Below, piece by piece: positions 44,066 through 56,044 of a stretch of DNA of 64,000 bases. The position numbers and the translations under genes were made by a program. Source of the stretch: Lachnospiraceae bacterium GAM79 (lineage in GTDB: Bacteria; Bacillota; Clostridia; Lachnospirales; Lachnospiraceae); assembly GCA_020735665.1 (NCBI GenBank), contig CP085928.1, positions 2,774,501 through 2,838,500 on the forward strand. The letters are read 5' to 3'. The notes below the pieces were generated by a model. The model made no database searches, had not been told where the DNA came from, and saw only the letters and a list, made by a program, of their open reading frames with translations. Position 1 is the first letter of the stretch. Each line of letters starts with the position of its first letter.

Positions 44066-44168
44066 ATGGTACAATGAGCATTGCGATGGGATGTGTTTGT
44101 ACATACCAGCATAATGCGAAACCAACATTGAACCGACAGGTGAAATGGTACAATGAGCATTGCGACGG
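44066..44168 (+). repeat. 24-base direct repeat pair upstream of fabF
   Basis: ATGGTACAATGAGCATTGCG plus four more bases occurs at 44066-44089 and 44145-44168 with one difference. Each copy contains TGGTACAAT, which could be an extended -10 box, so the pair may be duplicate promoters or regulator sites for fabF. Confidence 0.6.
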
Positions 44169-44220
44169 TACATATTTATATGTACTAAATGGATAGATTG
44201 TCTTTTGAAAGGAAAACGAG

Positions 44221-45456
44221 ATGAAAAGAGTAGTTGTAACAGGAATGGGCGCTGTAACCCCGATCGGAAATAACGTAGAAGAATTCTGGGATGGCATTAA
44301 GAAGAATAAAGTAGGTATTGGCGAGATTACAAAATTTGATGTATCCGAATATAAATGCAAAATGGGTGCTGAAGTAAAAGATTTTGATCCAAAACAATAT
44401 ATGGATCCAAAGGCAGCCAGAAGAATGGAGCCGTTCTGCCAGTATGCAGTTGCAGCTACAGGCGAAGCAATCAAGAATGCCGGTATTGATCTTGAGAAAG
44501 AAGATCTGACAAGATTCGGAACCTGTATCGGTAACGGACTTGGCGGTGTAGCTACGATCGAAAAGGAACATGCCAAGGTTATGAATGGTAAGGCAAACCG
44601 TGTCAGTGTAATGATGGTTCCTATGATGATCTCGAATATGGCAGCCGGAAATGTAGCGATCGCATATGGCTTAAAGGGCAAATGTACAGATGTTGTAACA
44701 GCATGTGCGACAGGAACAAACAGCATTGGCGAGGCATATCGTTATATTCAGGTCGGAGATGCAGATGTGATGGTAGCCGGAGGCGCTGAATCACCGATCT
44801 GTGAGACAAATGTTTCAGGATTTATCTCCATGACAGCTCTTTCAAGTGCAACAGAAGCAGATCGTGCGTCGATTCCGTTTGACAAAGACAGATGTGGATT
44901 CGTTATCGGTGAAGGCGCCGGAGTCGTAGTTCTGGAATCTTTGGAGCATGCGCAGGCAAGAGGAGCAAAGATCCTTGCCGAGGTTGTCGGATATGGTTCC
45001 ACCTGTGATGCATTTCACATTACATCCCCTGCCGAGGATGGAGAGGGTGCAGCAAGAGCCATGACACTTGCGATCAACGAGGCTGGCATTACACCGGCAG
45101 ATGTTGATTATATCAATGCACACGGAACAAGTACCCACCACAATGATCTTTATGAGACAAGAGCCATTAAGAAAGCATTTGGTAAGGATGCATATAATGT
45201 AAATATCAATTCTACAAAATCCATGATCGGTCATTTATTTGGCGCGGCCGGAGCAGTTGAATTTATTACATGCGTAAAATCTATCGAAGATGGATACATT
45301 CACCCAACAGTAGGTCTTCGTGAGACAGAAGGCGAGATCGACCTGAATTATACAAAGGGTGAGGGCGTTCATAAGGACATTACATATGCACTGAGCAATT
45401 CTCTTGGATTTGGCGGACACAATGCAAGTATCCTTGTAAAGAAATGGGAAGAATAA
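44221..45456 (+). CDS. fabF: Beta-ketoacyl-ACP synthase II
   Basis: The 411-residue protein has the nucleophile motif VTACATGTNS (Cys162) and the two His motifs NAHGTSTHHND and IGHLFGAAGA, giving the Cys-His-His triad of KAS II. It elongates acyl-ACP chains and adjusts chain length and unsaturation. A GAAAGGA site precedes the ATG. It is cut off from acpP-fabD-fabG by about 9 kb of accessory genes. Confidence 0.94.
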   Translation: MKRVVVTGMGAVTPIGNNVEEFWDGIKKNKVGIGEITKFDVSEYKCKMGAEVKDFDPKQYMDPKAARRMEPFCQYAVAATGEAIKNAGIDLEKEDLTRFGTCIGNGLGGVATIEKEHAKVMNGKANRVSVMMVPMMISNMAAGNVAIAYGLKGKCTDVVTACATGTNSIGEAYRYIQVGDADVMVAGGAESPICETNVSGFISMTALSSATEADRASIPFDKDRCGFVIGEGAGVVVLESLEHAQARGAKILAEVVGYGSTCDAFHITSPAEDGEGAARAMTLAINEAGITPADVDYINAHGTSTHHNDLYETRAIKKAFGKDAYNVNINSTKSMIGHLFGAAGAVEFITCVKSIEDGYIHPTVGLRETEGEIDLNYTKGEGVHKDITYALSNSLGFGGHNASILVKKWEE

Positions 45457-45581
45457 GATCCAGACAAAAACAGATATAAAAGAATTACACATCATAAATA
45501 ATGTGAGCAAAAGTATTTGCACGAAAAAGTGTAAATTTACATGGAAAAGTGAAAATTTACATCAAAAAGTGAAAAAACGTA

Positions 45582-45610
45582 TTGACATATTCCTTGTGTT
45601 ATGGTAAAGT
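45582..45610 (+). promoter_or_regulatory. rplJ-rplL promoter
   Basis: TTGACA at 45582-45587 and TAAAGT at 45605-45610 are spaced by 17 bases. The L10 leader starts directly downstream. Upstream, at 45529-45571, AAAGTG followed by AAAATTTAC or similar repeats three times. Confidence 0.72.
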
Positions 45611-45617
45611 ATCCCCC

Positions 45618-45741
45618 GATGAACTGCCGAAGACAGTAGGTGCCGGATGGCATAAGTTGAAAAACACCTACCGAGGAATATATCGTTAATATTATTTTAA
45701 CTATATGCTCTCTGTCTTATCGACAGAGAGCTTTTCTTATT
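45618..45741 (+). ncRNA. Ribosomal protein L10 leader with attenuator
   Basis: The mRNA leader has the L10(L12)4-binding core: GATGAACTGCCGAAGACAGT then AGGTGCCGG at the 5' side and CACCTACCGAGG at the 3' side. It ends in a terminator, GCTCTCTGTC with GACAGAGAGC then TTTTCTTATTTT (45707-45741). Excess L10 binds its own leader and lowers rplJ-rplL expression. Confidence 0.85.
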
Positions 45742-45801
45742 TTAGCAGAAGATGCTTTCTGTTAACTATGTGCAGTCATTAGTAAAACAAGGAGGCGCAT
45801 T

Positions 45802-46290
45802 ATGGCAAAGGTAGAGATTAAGAAGCCAGTAGTTGAAGAAATCAAAGCTAACTTAGATGGTGCTCAGACAGCAGTTGTAGTTGACTACCGTGGACTTACA
45901 GTTGAGCAGGACACACAGCTTCGTAAGCAGTTAAGAGAAGCTGGGGTTGTTTATAAGGTATACAAGAACACCATGATCAACTTCGCTATTGAAGGCACAG
46001 AGTTCGAGGGACTGAAGCCATGTCTCGAAGGACCTACCGGATTAGCTATCTGTAAGACAGATGCTACAGCAGCAGCCAGAATCTTGGCTAACTTCGCAAA
46101 GACTGCTCCGGCACTTGAGCTTAAGGGTGGCGTTGTAGAAGGTACATTCTACGATGCAGCAGGTATCGCAGTTATTGCAAACATTCCTTCAAGAGAAGTA
46201 CTTATTTCCAAATTCCTTGGAAGTATCCAGTCACCTATTGCAAACTTCGCTCGTGTTATCAAGCAGATTGCAGAACAGAAGGAAGCTTAA
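45802..46290 (+). CDS. rplJ: 50S ribosomal protein L10
   Basis: This is the 162-residue L10, with the start VEIKKPVVEEIKANL and the conserved VVDYRGLTVEQ and YKVYKNTM. It anchors the L7/L12 stalk and regulates its own operon through the leader upstream. AAGGAGG precedes the ATG. The usual rplK-rplA genes before it are absent; fabF takes that place. Confidence 0.95.
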   Translation: MAKVEIKKPVVEEIKANLDGAQTAVVVDYRGLTVEQDTQLRKQLREAGVVYKVYKNTMINFAIEGTEFEGLKPCLEGPTGLAICKTDATAAARILANFAKTAPALELKGGVVEGTFYDAAGIAVIANIPSREVLISKFLGSIQSPIANFARVIKQIAEQKEA

Positions 46291-46374
46291 TTATTTGTGC
46301 ATACAGGCACATCGGCTTCTATTTAATAGAAGCAGCAATTATTAAACTATATTATATTAATGGAGGAAATAATA

Positions 46375-46740
46375 ATGACAACTCAGGAAATTATTGAAGT
46401 AATCAAAGGTTTATCAGTATTAGAATTAAATGACTTAGTTAAAGCATGTGAGGAAGAATTCGGCGTATCAGCAGCAGCAGGTGTTGTTGTAGCAGCAGCA
46501 GGCGGAGACGCTCCAGCAGCAGAAGAGAAGGATTCATTCGATATCGAACTTACAGAAGTTGGTCCTAACAAGGTTAAGGTTATCAAGGTTGTTCGTGAGA
46601 TCACAGGTCTTGGCTTAAAGGAAGCTAAGGATGCTGTTGATGGCGCTCCAAAGGTTATCAAAGAGGGAGCTTCAAAGGACGAGGCTGAGGAAGCTAAGAC
46701 TAAGTTAGAGGCTGAAGGCGCTAAGGTTACATTAAAGTAA
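46375..46740 (+). CDS. rplL: 50S ribosomal protein L7/L12
   Basis: The 121-residue protein has the N-terminal dimer domain ([20 protein letters not shown]), an Ala-rich hinge and the C-terminal domain [20 protein letters not shown]. It forms the GTPase-recruiting stalk. ATG 46375 is the start: GGAGG lies 9 bases before it, while the in-frame ATG at 46360 is part of the ribosome-site region. Confidence 0.95.
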   Translation: MTTQEIIEVIKGLSVLELNDLVKACEEEFGVSAAAGVVVAAAGGDAPAAEEKDSFDIELTEVGPNKVKVIKVVREITGLGLKEAKDAVDGAPKVIKEGASKDEAEEAKTKLEAEGAKVTLK

Positions 46741-46769
46741 TTTTATTCCTTGTATTTATGAATATCTTT

Positions 46770-46805
46770 CGACCTGGCGGGAGAATTACCTGCCAGGTCG
46801 TTTTT
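46770..46805 (+). terminator. Terminator between rplL and rpoB
   Basis: CGACCTGGCGG pairs with CTGCCAGGTCG (one G-U), then TTTTTG. Since rpoB has its own promoter downstream, this probably lowers but need not abolish readthrough into rpoBC. The 450-base gap 46741-47190 otherwise holds only that promoter. Confidence 0.8.
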
Positions 46806-47026
46806 GTCAAAGTTCCGGCGAACTGATCATTTTTATCAATAAGAGCAGTTGAGACCGAATAAGTGATTTTAAGATTCTGAACACAGATACGACATGATAT
46901 AGTCGGCGTTATGTATCTGTTCTGTAATAATACCGCTGCAGGCTGTTTCAAAAGAATGCAGAGGGGCATATAAATATGGATAAAAGTTCATATTCAATTC
47001 TTTTTCAAAAATATTCCAAATTTTTC

Positions 47027-47056
47027 TTGACATGCACCTTGAAAACGTGATATGAT
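47027..47056 (+). promoter_or_regulatory. rpoB promoter
   Basis: TTGACA at 47027-47032 and TATGAT at 47051-47056, spacing 18 bases. The leader to the ATG is about 128 bases. Confidence 0.72.
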
Positions 47057-47190
47057 GTAGACTGTCTATACTATGGGTTGGTTTGCTTTCAAACCAGATG
47101 TATAATGACACGGCTAATATATTTCGGTTAAATGTAAGCATTTCAACAGAATATACGCTTAAAAATAAATTCCAAGGGGTGAATGTGTCG

Positions 47191-50100
47191 ATGGAAAAAA
47201 ACAGAATTAGTCCTGTTCAATCTGGTAAAGGTATCCGAATGAGTTATTCCAGACAGAAAGATGTCCTGGAGATGCCTAACTTTATCGAAGTTCAGAAAAA
47301 CTCATACCAGTGGTTCCTTACCGATGGTCTGAAGGAGGCATTTAAAGATATCTCTCCTATTACTGACTATACAGGACAGCTTAGTCTTGAGTTTGTAGAT
47401 TTCCAGTTATGTAGAGATGATGTGAAGTACTCAATCGAAGAGTGCAAGGAAAGAGATGCAACATATGCTGCACCGCTTAAAGTAAAAGTAAGACTCCATG
47501 CAAATGACGCAAAGGAAATGTCAGAACATGAGATTTTCATGGGTGATCTTCCTCTTATGACCGAGACAGGTACATTTGTGATCAACGGTGCAGAGCGAGT
47601 TATCGTAAGCCAGTTGGTGCGTTCACCTGGTATCTACTATGATATTGCACATGATAAGATTGGTAAGAAGCTGTACTCCTGTACAGTTATCCCAAACCGT
47701 GGTGCATGGTTAGAGTACGAAACAGATTCGAATGATGTTTTCTATGTTCGTGTAGATAGAACCAGAAAGGTGCCTATCACAGTACTTATCCGTTCACTGG
47801 GAATCGGAACAAATGCAGAGATTATCGATCTGTTTGGCGAAGAACCAAAGATTTTAGCAAGTATTGAAAAGGATCCTTCTGAGACATATCAGGATGGTCT
47901 TCTTGAGCTGTACAAAAAAATAAGACCGGGTGAGCCTCTTGCAGTAGAGAGTGCAGAGAACCTGATCAATGCAATGTTTTTTGATCCAAGACGTTATGAT
48001 CTTGCAAAGGTTGGACGTTATAAGTTCAATAAGAAGCTGGCATTCCAGAACAGAATCACAGGTCAGATACTTGCAGAGGATGCGATCGATCCGGCAACCG
48101 GTGAAGTGATCGCAGAAGCAGGCACGACACTTACAAGAGCACAGGCAAAGGATATCCAGGATGCTGCTGTACCATATGTTATGATCCAGACAGAAGAACG
48201 TAACGTAAAGGTGCTTTCAAATATGGTAGTAGATCTGTCCAAGTATGTTGGATTTGATCCTGCTGAAGTAGGTATCCATGAGGGTGTATACTATCCTGTC
48301 CTTGAAACCCTTTTAAATGAATATTCAGACGAAGAAGAATTAAAGGCAGCTATCGCAAGAGATGCATCTGACCTTGTTCCAAAGCATATAACAAAAGAAG
48401 ACATTATCGCTTCAATTAACTACAACATTCACCTTGAATATGGTATTGGAACAAAGGATGATATCGATCACCTTGGTAACAGACGTATCCGTGCAGTCGG
48501 AGAACTTCTTCAAAATCAGTATAGAATCGGTCTTTCCAGACTGGAAAGAGTTGTAAGAGAGAGAATGACGACTCAGGACGTAGAGACGATCACTCCACAG
48601 TCTCTGATCAACATCAAGCCTGTAACAGCAGCAGTTAAGGAATTCTTCGGAAGTTCCCAGTTGTCACAGTTCATGGATCAGAACAACCCATTGTCTGAGC
48701 TGACTCATAAGAGAAGATTATCAGCCCTTGGTCCTGGTGGTCTGTCACGAGACAGAGCAGGATTCGAGGTTCGAGATGTACACTATACTCATTATGGTAG
48801 AATGTGTCCTATCGAGACTCCTGAAGGTCCTAACATCGGTCTGATCAACTCTCTGGCTACTTATGCAAGAATCAATGAGTATGGTTTTGTAGAAGCACCA
48901 TACAGAAAACTGGATAAATCAGATCCTGCAAACCCTGTAGTTACAGATGAGGTTATTTATCTGACGGCAGATGAAGAAGATAATTACAGAGTTGCACAGG
49001 CAAATGAACCTCTGGATGCAGATGGTCATTTCGTAAATAACAACGTATCAGGAAGATACAGAGAGGATACAACAGAGTTCCCGAAATCAAGAGTTGATCT
49101 GATGGACGTTTCTCCTAAGATGGTATTCTCAGTTGCTACATCCATGATTCCTTTCCTTGAGAACGATGATGCAAACCGTGCTCTGATGGGATCAAACATG
49201 CAGCGTCAGGCAGTTCCGCTTATGCTTACCGAATCAGCCGTTGTAGGTACCGGTATGGAAGCAAAGGCAGCTGTTGACTCAGGTGTATGTATCGTTGCAA
49301 AGAGAGATGGTGTAGTTGAATATTCCACAAGTAAGGAAATCTGTATTAAGGCAGATGAAGATGGAACAAAGGATATCTACCACGTTATCAAGTTCGCACG
49401 AAGCAATCAGGGTAACTGTATGAACCAGAGACCTATCGTATTCAAGGGCGAGCATGTTAAGGCCGGAGAGGTTATCGCAGACGGACCGTCTACTTCAGGT
49501 GGAGAGATCGCACTTGGAAAGAATCCTCTGATCGGTTTCATGACCTGGGAAGGTTACAACTACGAGGATGCTGTTCTTTTAAGTGAAAGACTTGTAAAAG
49601 ATGATGTATATACATCTATTCATATTGAGGAGTACGAATGCGAAGCAAGAGATACCAAGCTCGGACCGGAAGAGATCACAAGAGATCTTGCGGGATTGTC
49701 CAATGATGCATTAAAGGATTTGGATGAGAATGGTATTATCCGTATCGGTGCTGAGGTTCGTGCCGGAGATATCCTTGTCGGTAAGGTTACTCCTAAGGGA
49801 GAGACAGAGCTGACAGCAGAGGAAAGACTCCTTCGTGCCATCTTTGGTGAGAAGGCAAGAGAAGTAAGAGATACTTCCCTTAAGGTTCCTCATGGAGCAT
49901 TTGGTGTCATCATGGATACCAAGATCTTCACAAGAGAAAACGGTGATGAACTTTCACCGGGTGTTAATAAATCAGTCAGAGTATACATTGCTCAGAAGAG
50001 AAAGATCCAGGTAGGAGATAAGATGGCCGGTCGTCATGGTAACAAGGGTGTAATTTCCCGTGTACTTCCGGTAGAAGATATGCCATTCCTTCCAAATGGT

Positions 50101-51030
50101 CGTCCGCTCGATATCGTGTTGAACCCACTGGGCGTTCCTTCACGTATGAATATCGGACAGGTTCTTGAAATCCATCTTGGTCTTGCTTCACAGGTTCTCG
50201 GATTCAAGGTTTCAACTCCTGTGTTTGATGGTGCAGACGAGTTTGATATCATGGATACTCTTGAGATGGCGAATGATTATGCAAATACCGAGTGGGAAGA
50301 TTTCTATGAGAAATATAAAGACTCTGTTTCGGAAGAAGTAATGAATTACCTCTATGAGAACAGAGACCACAGAGAAGAATGGAAGGGCGTTCCAATCGAC
50401 AGAACCGGTAAGGTACAGCTTCGTGACGGTAGAACCGGTGAAGAATTTGACAGCCCTGTAACAATCGGTTACATGCATTATCTTAAGCTCCACCATCTGG
50501 TTGATGATAAGATCCATGCACGTTCAACCGGTCCGTACTCATTAGTTACACAGCAGCCTCTGGGTGGTAAAGCTCAGTTCGGTGGACAGCGTTTCGGTGA
50601 GATGGAAGTTTGGGCACTGGAAGCATACGGTGCATCATATACATTACAGGAAATCCTGACTGTTAAGTCGGATGATGTAATCGGACGTGTTAAGACATAT
50701 GAAGCGATCATTAAGGGTGAGAATATTCCTACACCTGGTATCCCTGAGTCATTCAAGGTACTGCTGAAGGAATTCCAGTCACTTGGTCTCGATGTCAGAG
50801 TTGTAAAAGACGATATGACAGAGGTTGATCTCGGTGAGACGATCGAAGCGTATGACGAGAATGTTAAGAGCATGATCGATGATGATAAACGGGAAGCTGA
50901 TGGACGTGAATTTGAAGAAGCGGGCTTCAGCGGAACAGATGAAAATGATGAGCTGACATCATTATCAGACGGAGAATATCTGGATGATTACAATGACGAC
51001 TATGATGGCAACTCGGATGATGAATTTTAG
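47191..51030 (+). CDS. rpoB: RNA polymerase beta subunit
   Basis: The protein of about 1279 residues starts [20 protein letters not shown] and contains the standard conserved blocks, for example the rifampicin region ([31 protein letters not shown]) and the C-terminal [19 protein letters not shown]. Residues of the rifampicin cluster are the sensitive type (D, H, R, S as usual). The ATG at 47191 is preferred; the GTG at 47185 is possible. The acidic tail is extended ([12 protein letters not shown]). It is cotranscribed with rpoC, 17 bases downstream. Confidence 0.96.
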   Translation: MEKNRISPVQSGKGIRMSYSRQKDVLEMPNFIEVQKNSYQWFLTDGLKEAFKDISPITDYTGQLSLEFVDFQLCRDDVKYSIEECKERDATYAAPLKVKVRLHANDAKEMSEHEIFMGDLPLMTETGTFVINGAERVIVSQLVRSPGIYYDIAHDKIGKKLYSCTVIPNRGAWLEYETDSNDVFYVRVDRTRKVPITVLIRSLGIGTNAEIIDLFGEEPKILASIEKDPSETYQDGLLELYKKIRPGEPLAVESAENLINAMFFDPRRYDLAKVGRYKFNKKLAFQNRITGQILAEDAIDPATGEVIAEAGTTLTRAQAKDIQDAAVPYVMIQTEERNVKVLSNMVVDLSKYVGFDPAEVGIHEGVYYPVLETLLNEYSDEEELKAAIARDASDLVPKHITKEDIIASINYNIHLEYGIGTKDDIDHLGNRRIRAVGELLQNQYRIGLSRLERVVRERMTTQDVETITPQSLINIKPVTAAVKEFFGSSQLSQFMDQNNPLSELTHKRRLSALGPGGLSRDRAGFEVRDVHYTHYGRMCPIETPEGPNIGLINSLATYARINEYGFVEAPYRKLDKSDPANPVVTDEVIYLTADEEDNYRVAQANEPLDADGHFVNNNVSGRYREDTTEFPKSRVDLMDVSPKMVFSVATSMIPFLENDDANRALMGSNMQRQAVPLMLTESAVVGTGMEAKAAVDSGVCIVAKRDGVVEYSTSKEICIKADEDGTKDIYHVIKFARSNQGNCMNQRPIVFKGEHVKAGEVIADGPSTSGGEIALGKNPLIGFMTWEGYNYEDAVLLSERLVKDDVYTSIHIEEYECEARDTKLGPEEITRDLAGLSNDALKDLDENGIIRIGAEVRAGDILVGKVTPKGETELTAEERLLRAIFGEKAREVRDTSLKVPHGAFGVIMDTKIFTRENGDELSPGVNKSVRVYIAQKRKIQVGDKMAGRHGNKGVISRVLPVEDMPFLPNGRPLDIVLNPLGVPSRMNIGQVLEIHLGLASQVLGFKVSTPVFDGADEFDIMDTLEMANDYANTEWEDFYEKYKDSVSEEVMNYLYENRDHREEWKGVPIDRTGKVQLRDGRTGEEFDSPVTIGYMHYLKLHHLVDDKIHARSTGPYSLVTQQPLGGKAQFGGQRFGEMEVWALEAYGASYTLQEILTVKSDDVIGRVKTYEAIIKGENIPTPGIPESFKVLLKEFQSLGLDVRVVKDDMTEVDLGETIEAYDENVKSMIDDDKREADGREFEEAGFSGTDENDELTSLSDGEYLDDYNDDYDGNSDDEF

Positions 51031-51047
51031 AAAGGAGATTTTGTAAG

Positions 51048-54000
51048 ATGCCAGAATTTAACATGGAAACTCCAGAACAGGAACAGGCTTTAAGCTTTGA
51101 CGCAATTAGAATCGGACTTGCATCTCCTGAAAAAATCAGAGAATGGTCACATGGTGAGGTTAAGAAACCTGAGACTATCAACTACAGAACATTAAAACCG
51201 GAAAAAGACGGTTTGTTCTGCGAGAGAATATTTGGACCTAGCAAGGACTGGGAATGTCATTGCGGTAAATATAAGAAGATCAGATATAAAGGTATTATCT
51301 GTGATCGATGCGGTGTAGAGGTTACAAAGGCCAGCGTTCGTAGAGAGCGTATGGGTCATATCGAGCTTGCAGCACCGGTATCCCATATCTGGTATTTCAA
51401 AGGTATTCCTAGCCGTATGGGACTGATCCTTGATATTTCTCCAAGAGTACTTGAAAAGGTATTATACTTTGCATCTTATATCGTTCTTGATCCAAAGGAC
51501 ACACCGCTTACTTATAAGCAGGTTCTGACAGAGCAGGAATACAGAAAGGCTGAAGAGGACTTCGGATACGGCTCCTTCCGTGCAGGAATGGGTGCTGAGT
51601 CCATTCAGGAGCTCTTAAGAGCAATCGATCTGGATAAAGAAAGCGAAGAATTAAAGGCTGAGCTTAAGAATTCAAGCGGACAGAAGAGAGCCAGAATCAT
51701 CAAGAGACTGGAAGTTGTTGAAGCATTCCGTAATTCTGAGAATAAGCCGGAGTGGATGATCATGGATGTTATTCCGGTTATCCCACCGGATATCAGACCT
51801 ATGGTTCAGTTGGATGGCGGCAGATTTGCTACATCTGACCTGAATGACTTATATAGAAGAATTATCAACAGAAATAACCGCTTAAGAAGACTTCTTGATC
51901 TGAACGCTCCTGACATCATTGTCAGAAACGAGAAGAGGATGCTTCAGGAAGCTGTTGATGCGTTAATTGATAATGGTAGAAGAGGCCGTCCTGTAACAGG
52001 TCCGGGTAACAGAGCATTAAAGTCTCTGTCCGATATGTTAAAGGGTAAGCAGGGACGTTTCCGTCAGAACCTTCTTGGTAAGCGTGTTGACTATTCAGGA
52101 CGTTCCGTTATCGTAGTAGGACCGGAACTTAAGATCTATCAGTGTGGTCTTCCAAAGGAAATGGCTATCGAATTATTCAAGCCATTTGTTATGAAAGAAC
52201 TGACAGCCAGCGGCAGAGCGAATAACATTAAAGCTGCTAAGAAGATGGTAGAAAAGCTTGAGCCGGAAGTTTGGGATGTACTTGAGGATGTAATCAAAGA
52301 GCATCCGGTTATGTTAAACCGTGCTCCTACACTTCACAGACTGGGTATCCAGGCATTTGAGCCTATCCTTGTAGAAGGTAAGGCAATCAAGCTTCATCCA
52401 CTGGTATGTACAGCGTTCAACGCCGATTTCGATGGTGACCAGATGGCTGTTCACCTTCCACTTACAGTTGAGGCACAGGCAGAATGTAGATTCCTGCTCC
52501 TGTCCCCGAATAACCTTCTGAAGCCTTCAGATGGTGCTCCGGTTGCCGTTCCTTCACAGGATATGGTCCTTGGTATCTACTATCTGACAATGGAGAAGGA
52601 TGGCGATATCGGAGAAGGCAAGTTCTTCAAGTCAAAGAACGAAGCACTGCTTGCATATGAGAACAAGGAGATCACTCTCCACTCTAAGATAAAAGTAAGA
52701 AGAACTGTTACGACAGAAGACGGAGCAGAGGTTACAGGTATCATCGATACTACACTCGGTCGTTTGCTGTTCAACGAGATCATTCCTCAGGATCTTGGAT
52801 ATGTTGACAGAACAAATCCTGACAATATCCTGAAACTTGAGATTGATTTCCATGTTGGTAAGAAACAGTTAAAGCCGATCCTTGACAAATGTATCAATAC
52901 ACATGGCGCAACCAAGACTGCTGAAGTTCTGGATGACGTAAAGGCAATCGGTTACAAGTATTCAACCAGAGGTGCTATTTCAGTATCTATTTCAGATATG
53001 AAGGTGCCGGACGAGAAGAAGCAGATCCTTGCAGATGCTCAGACTCAGGTTGACAAGATCACAAAGATGTTCAGACGTGGTCTTATGACAGAGGAGGAGA
53101 GATACCTCGCTGTTGTTAAGGTTTGGGAAGAAGCCGATAAGGTTCTGACAAAAGCCCTTCTGGACGGACTTGATAAATATAACAACATCTTCATGATGGC
53201 AGATTCCGGTGCCCGTGGATCTAACCAGCAGATCAAACAGCTGGCTGGTATGCGTGGTCTGATGGCAGATACAACCGGTCGTACGATCGAACTTCCGATT
53301 AAGTCAAACTTCCGTGAAGGTCTTGACGTTCTGGAGTATTTCATTTCAGCGCATGGTGCTCGTAAGGGTCTGTCCGATACAGCGCTTCGTACAGCCGATT
53401 CAGGATACCTGACCAGACGTCTGGTTGACGTATCACAGGATCTGATCATTCGCGAGACAGATTGTTGTGCAGGAAAAGCAATTCCTGGTATGGAAGTAGA
53501 AGCATTCATGGAAGGCAAAGAAGTAATCGAATCCTTCCAGGAGAGAATTACAGGTCGTTACCTTGCAGAATCTGTATACGATAAAGATGGTAACCTTTTA
53601 GTTAAGGCAAACCACATGGTATCACCAAAGAGAGCTGCTCTGATCGTAAATCAGGGTGTAGATTCAAACGGTGTTCCGTTCCTTGATCCGGATACAGGTG
53701 TTACAAGACAGGATGCAAAGCTTAAGATCAGAACGATCCTGACATGTAAGTCACACCTTGGTGTATGTGCAAAATGTTACGGTGCCAACATGGCAACCGG
53801 ACAGCCGGTACAGGTTGGTGAAGCTGCCGGAATCATCGCAGCTCAGTCAATCGGTGAGCCTGGTACACAGCTTACCATGAGAACGTTCCATACTGGTGGT
53901 GTTGCCGGTGATGATATTACACAGGGTCTTCCTAGAGTAGAAGAGTTGTTCGAAGCAAGAAAGCCAAAGGGACTTGCGATCATTGCAGAGTTTGGCGGTA

Positions 54001-54812
54001 AGGTTCAGCTTCGTGATAATAAGAAGAAGAGAGAAGTTGTTATCACAAATGACGAGACAGGCGAATCAAAGGCATACTTAATTCCTTATGGTTCCCGTAT
54101 CAAGGTTCTGGACGATCAGGTTCTGGAAGCCGGTGATGAATTAACAGAAGGTTCTGTTAATCCACATGATATCTTAAAGATCAAAGGTATCCGTGCAGTT
54201 CAGGATTACATGCTTCGTGAAGTACAGCGAGTATACAGACTTCAGGGTGTTGATATCAATGATAAGCATATCGAGATCATTGTTCGTCAGATGTTAAAGA
54301 AGATCAGGATCGAGGATAACGGAGATTCATCCTACCTTCCGGGAACACTGGTTGACGTTCTTGATTTTGAAGATACAAATGAGCAGCTCATCGCAGAAGG
54401 CAAACAGCCGGCAGAAGGCTCACAGGTAATGCTTGGTATTACAAAGGCATCGCTTGCTACAGATTCCTTTATGTCAGCAGCGTCCTTCCAGGAGACAACA
54501 AAGGTTCTTACAGATGCAGCTATTAAGAGTAAGGTGGATCCGCTTAATGGTCTGAAAGAGAACGTTATTATCGGTAAGCTGATCCCAGCAGGTACAGGTA
54601 TGAAGCGCTATCGTTCTGTAAAGCTTGATACAGAGATGGATGAGATCAACTTCTTTGATGATGATGATGATGACGAGATCGACTTCGGAGATGATCTGGA
54701 AAGCACAGAGTTAGAAGATGCAGTTGATACCGATGCAGATGCAGAGGATGAGGCGGAAGAAAATGCTTCAGACTTGGAATCTGTAGAGGCAGAGACATCT
54801 GATAACGAATAA
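51048..54812 (+). CDS. rpoC: RNA polymerase beta' subunit
   Basis: The 1254-residue protein has the N-terminal zinc site ([16 protein letters not shown]), the catalytic [14 protein letters not shown], the second zinc site ([13 protein letters not shown]) and the bridge-helix region [15 protein letters not shown]. The end is strongly acidic with a run of Asp. AAAGGAG precedes the ATG. Its length fits Clostridia RpoC. Confidence 0.97.
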   Translation: MPEFNMETPEQEQALSFDAIRIGLASPEKIREWSHGEVKKPETINYRTLKPEKDGLFCERIFGPSKDWECHCGKYKKIRYKGIICDRCGVEVTKASVRRERMGHIELAAPVSHIWYFKGIPSRMGLILDISPRVLEKVLYFASYIVLDPKDTPLTYKQVLTEQEYRKAEEDFGYGSFRAGMGAESIQELLRAIDLDKESEELKAELKNSSGQKRARIIKRLEVVEAFRNSENKPEWMIMDVIPVIPPDIRPMVQLDGGRFATSDLNDLYRRIINRNNRLRRLLDLNAPDIIVRNEKRMLQEAVDALIDNGRRGRPVTGPGNRALKSLSDMLKGKQGRFRQNLLGKRVDYSGRSVIVVGPELKIYQCGLPKEMAIELFKPFVMKELTASGRANNIKAAKKMVEKLEPEVWDVLEDVIKEHPVMLNRAPTLHRLGIQAFEPILVEGKAIKLHPLVCTAFNADFDGDQMAVHLPLTVEAQAECRFLLLSPNNLLKPSDGAPVAVPSQDMVLGIYYLTMEKDGDIGEGKFFKSKNEALLAYENKEITLHSKIKVRRTVTTEDGAEVTGIIDTTLGRLLFNEIIPQDLGYVDRTNPDNILKLEIDFHVGKKQLKPILDKCINTHGATKTAEVLDDVKAIGYKYSTRGAISVSISDMKVPDEKKQILADAQTQVDKITKMFRRGLMTEEERYLAVVKVWEEADKVLTKALLDGLDKYNNIFMMADSGARGSNQQIKQLAGMRGLMADTTGRTIELPIKSNFREGLDVLEYFISAHGARKGLSDTALRTADSGYLTRRLVDVSQDLIIRETDCCAGKAIPGMEVEAFMEGKEVIESFQERITGRYLAESVYDKDGNLLVKANHMVSPKRAALIVNQGVDSNGVPFLDPDTGVTRQDAKLKIRTILTCKSHLGVCAKCYGANMATGQPVQVGEAAGIIAAQSIGEPGTQLTMRTFHTGGVAGDDITQGLPRVEELFEARKPKGLAIIAEFGGKVQLRDNKKKREVVITNDETGESKAYLIPYGSRIKVLDDQVLEAGDELTEGSVNPHDILKIKGIRAVQDYMLREVQRVYRLQGVDINDKHIEIIVRQMLKKIRIEDNGDSSYLPGTLVDVLDFEDTNEQLIAEGKQPAEGSQVMLGITKASLATDSFMSAASFQETTKVLTDAAIKSKVDPLNGLKENVIIGKLIPAGTGMKRYRSVKLDTEMDEINFFDDDDDDEIDFGDDLESTELEDAVDTDADAEDEAEENASDLESVEAETSDNE

Positions 54813-54829
54813 ATAAATTTGAAAAGTGC

Positions 54830-54858
54830 TTGACACGAATAATTTCAATATATATAAT
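54830..54858 (+). promoter_or_regulatory. str operon promoter
   Basis: TTGACA at 54830-54835 and TATAAT at 54853-54858 with a 17-base spacer: a full consensus promoter upstream of rpsL. Confidence 0.82.
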
Positions 54859-54860
54859 GG

Positions 54861-54905
54861 TAAGGCATGCGTGAGAACGTATGCCTTATATTATTTTTTA
54901 TTTTG
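54861..54905 (+). terminator. Hairpin at the start of the str transcript
   Basis: TAAGGCATGCGT pairs with ACGTATGCCTTA (one G-U) around GAGA, followed by TATTATTTTTTATTTT. It lies only 3 bases after the -10 box, so the mRNA would begin inside it. It can stop rpoC readthrough, while transcripts from the local promoter carry only part of the stem. Confidence 0.65.
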
Positions 54906-54923
54906 AAAGTAGGAGGTGAAAAC

Positions 54924-55346
54924 ATGCCAACATTTAACCAGTTAGTTAGAAAGGGAAGACAGACAGTAGAGAAGAAGTCAACTGCACCAGCTCTTCAGAG
55001 AAGTTTCAACTCATTAAAGAAGAAGCCAACTGAGACAAGCTCTCCACAGAAGAGAGGAGTTTGTACAGCAGTTAAGACAGCTACTCCTAAGAAGCCTAAC
55101 TCAGCTCTGAGAAAGATCGCCAGAGTTCGTTTATCAAACGGTATCGAAGTTACAAGTTATATTCCAGGTGAAGGTCACAACCTTCAGGAGCATAGCGTAG
55201 TTCTTATCCGTGGTGGTAGAGTAAAGGACTTACCTGGTACAAGATACCATATCATCAGAGGTACTCTTGATACAGCAGGTGTTGCAAAGAGACGTCAGGC
55301 TCGTTCTAAGTACGGTGCTAAGCGTCCAAAAGATGCTAAGAAGTAA
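54924..55346 (+). CDS. rpsL: 30S ribosomal protein S12
   Basis: The 140-residue protein starts [13 protein letters not shown] and has the decoding-centre motif [11 protein letters not shown] and GGRVKDLPG, with lysines at the positions usually mutated for streptomycin resistance, so sensitivity is expected. AGGAGGTG stands before ATG 54924, making the longer frame from 54867 unlikely. Confidence 0.96.
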   Translation: MPTFNQLVRKGRQTVEKKSTAPALQRSFNSLKKKPTETSSPQKRGVCTAVKTATPKKPNSALRKIARVRLSNGIEVTSYIPGEGHNLQEHSVVLIRGGRVKDLPGTRYHIIRGTLDTAGVAKRRQARSKYGAKRPKDAKK

Positions 55347-55534
55347 TTAAAACCGTATTATTGGAAACATTCCAAAAAAATGTGCTGGTTAGGCCATGTT
55401 TTTGCTATGAGATAAGGTGTTGATGCATAAAATGCAGAAAACATCAGATAGATAGAAGAGATGGAAATAACAGCACGAACACATTTTATAATGTGAGTAC
55501 CGAAGAATTAATAAATATTAAGGAGGGAAGAACC

Positions 55535-56005
55535 GTGCCACGTAAAGGACATATCGCAAAGAGAGACGTATTAGCGGATCCAATTTACAATAACAAGGTG
55601 GTTACCAAGCTTATCAACAACGTAATGTTAGATGGTAAGAAGGGTGTTGCTCAGAAGATTGTTTACGGTGCATTCGACCGTATCGCAACTGAAACTGGTA
55701 AGGACGCTATCGAGGTATTTGAAGAGGCTATGAACAACATCATGCCATTACTCGAGGTTAAGGCAAGACGTATCGGTGGTGCAACATATCAGGTACCTAT
55801 CGATGTAAGACCAGATAGAAGACAGGCTCTTGGACTTCGTTGGTTAACAACATTTTCACGTGCCAGAAGTGAAAAGACCATGGAAGAAAGACTTGCAAGA
55901 GAAATCATGGATGCAGCTAATAACACAGGTGCATCTGTAAAGAGAAAAGAAGATATGCACAAGATGGCAGAAGCAAACAAGGCGTTTGCTCACTACAGAT
56001 TCTAA
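55535..56005 (+). CDS. rpsG: 30S ribosomal protein S7
   Basis: The 156-residue protein begins [20 protein letters not shown] after a GTG start with AGGAGGG about 7 bases before. S7 is a primary 16S rRNA binder of the head of the small subunit. The 188-base gap after rpsL contains a short hairpin (TTGGAA/TTCCAA) but no T run, so the genes are probably cotranscribed. Confidence 0.95.
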   Translation: MPRKGHIAKRDVLADPIYNNKVVTKLINNVMLDGKKGVAQKIVYGAFDRIATETGKDAIEVFEEAMNNIMPLLEVKARRIGGATYQVPIDVRPDRRQALGLRWLTTFSRARSEKTMEERLAREIMDAANNTGASVKRKEDMHKMAEANKAFAHYRF

Positions 56006-56044
56006 TCTGTGCTGTCTACAGAATAATAAAAGGAGGACAATCCG

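Noticed and set aside
44055-44726. Minus-strand 223-codon frame over the start of fabF
   Set aside because: It overlaps a clear fabF gene in antisense and has no supporting signals.
47083-47190. Extended N-terminus of RpoB from 47083
   Set aside because: The extra 36 residues have no match to the family start and lack a ribosome site; AAGGGG lies before the later start.
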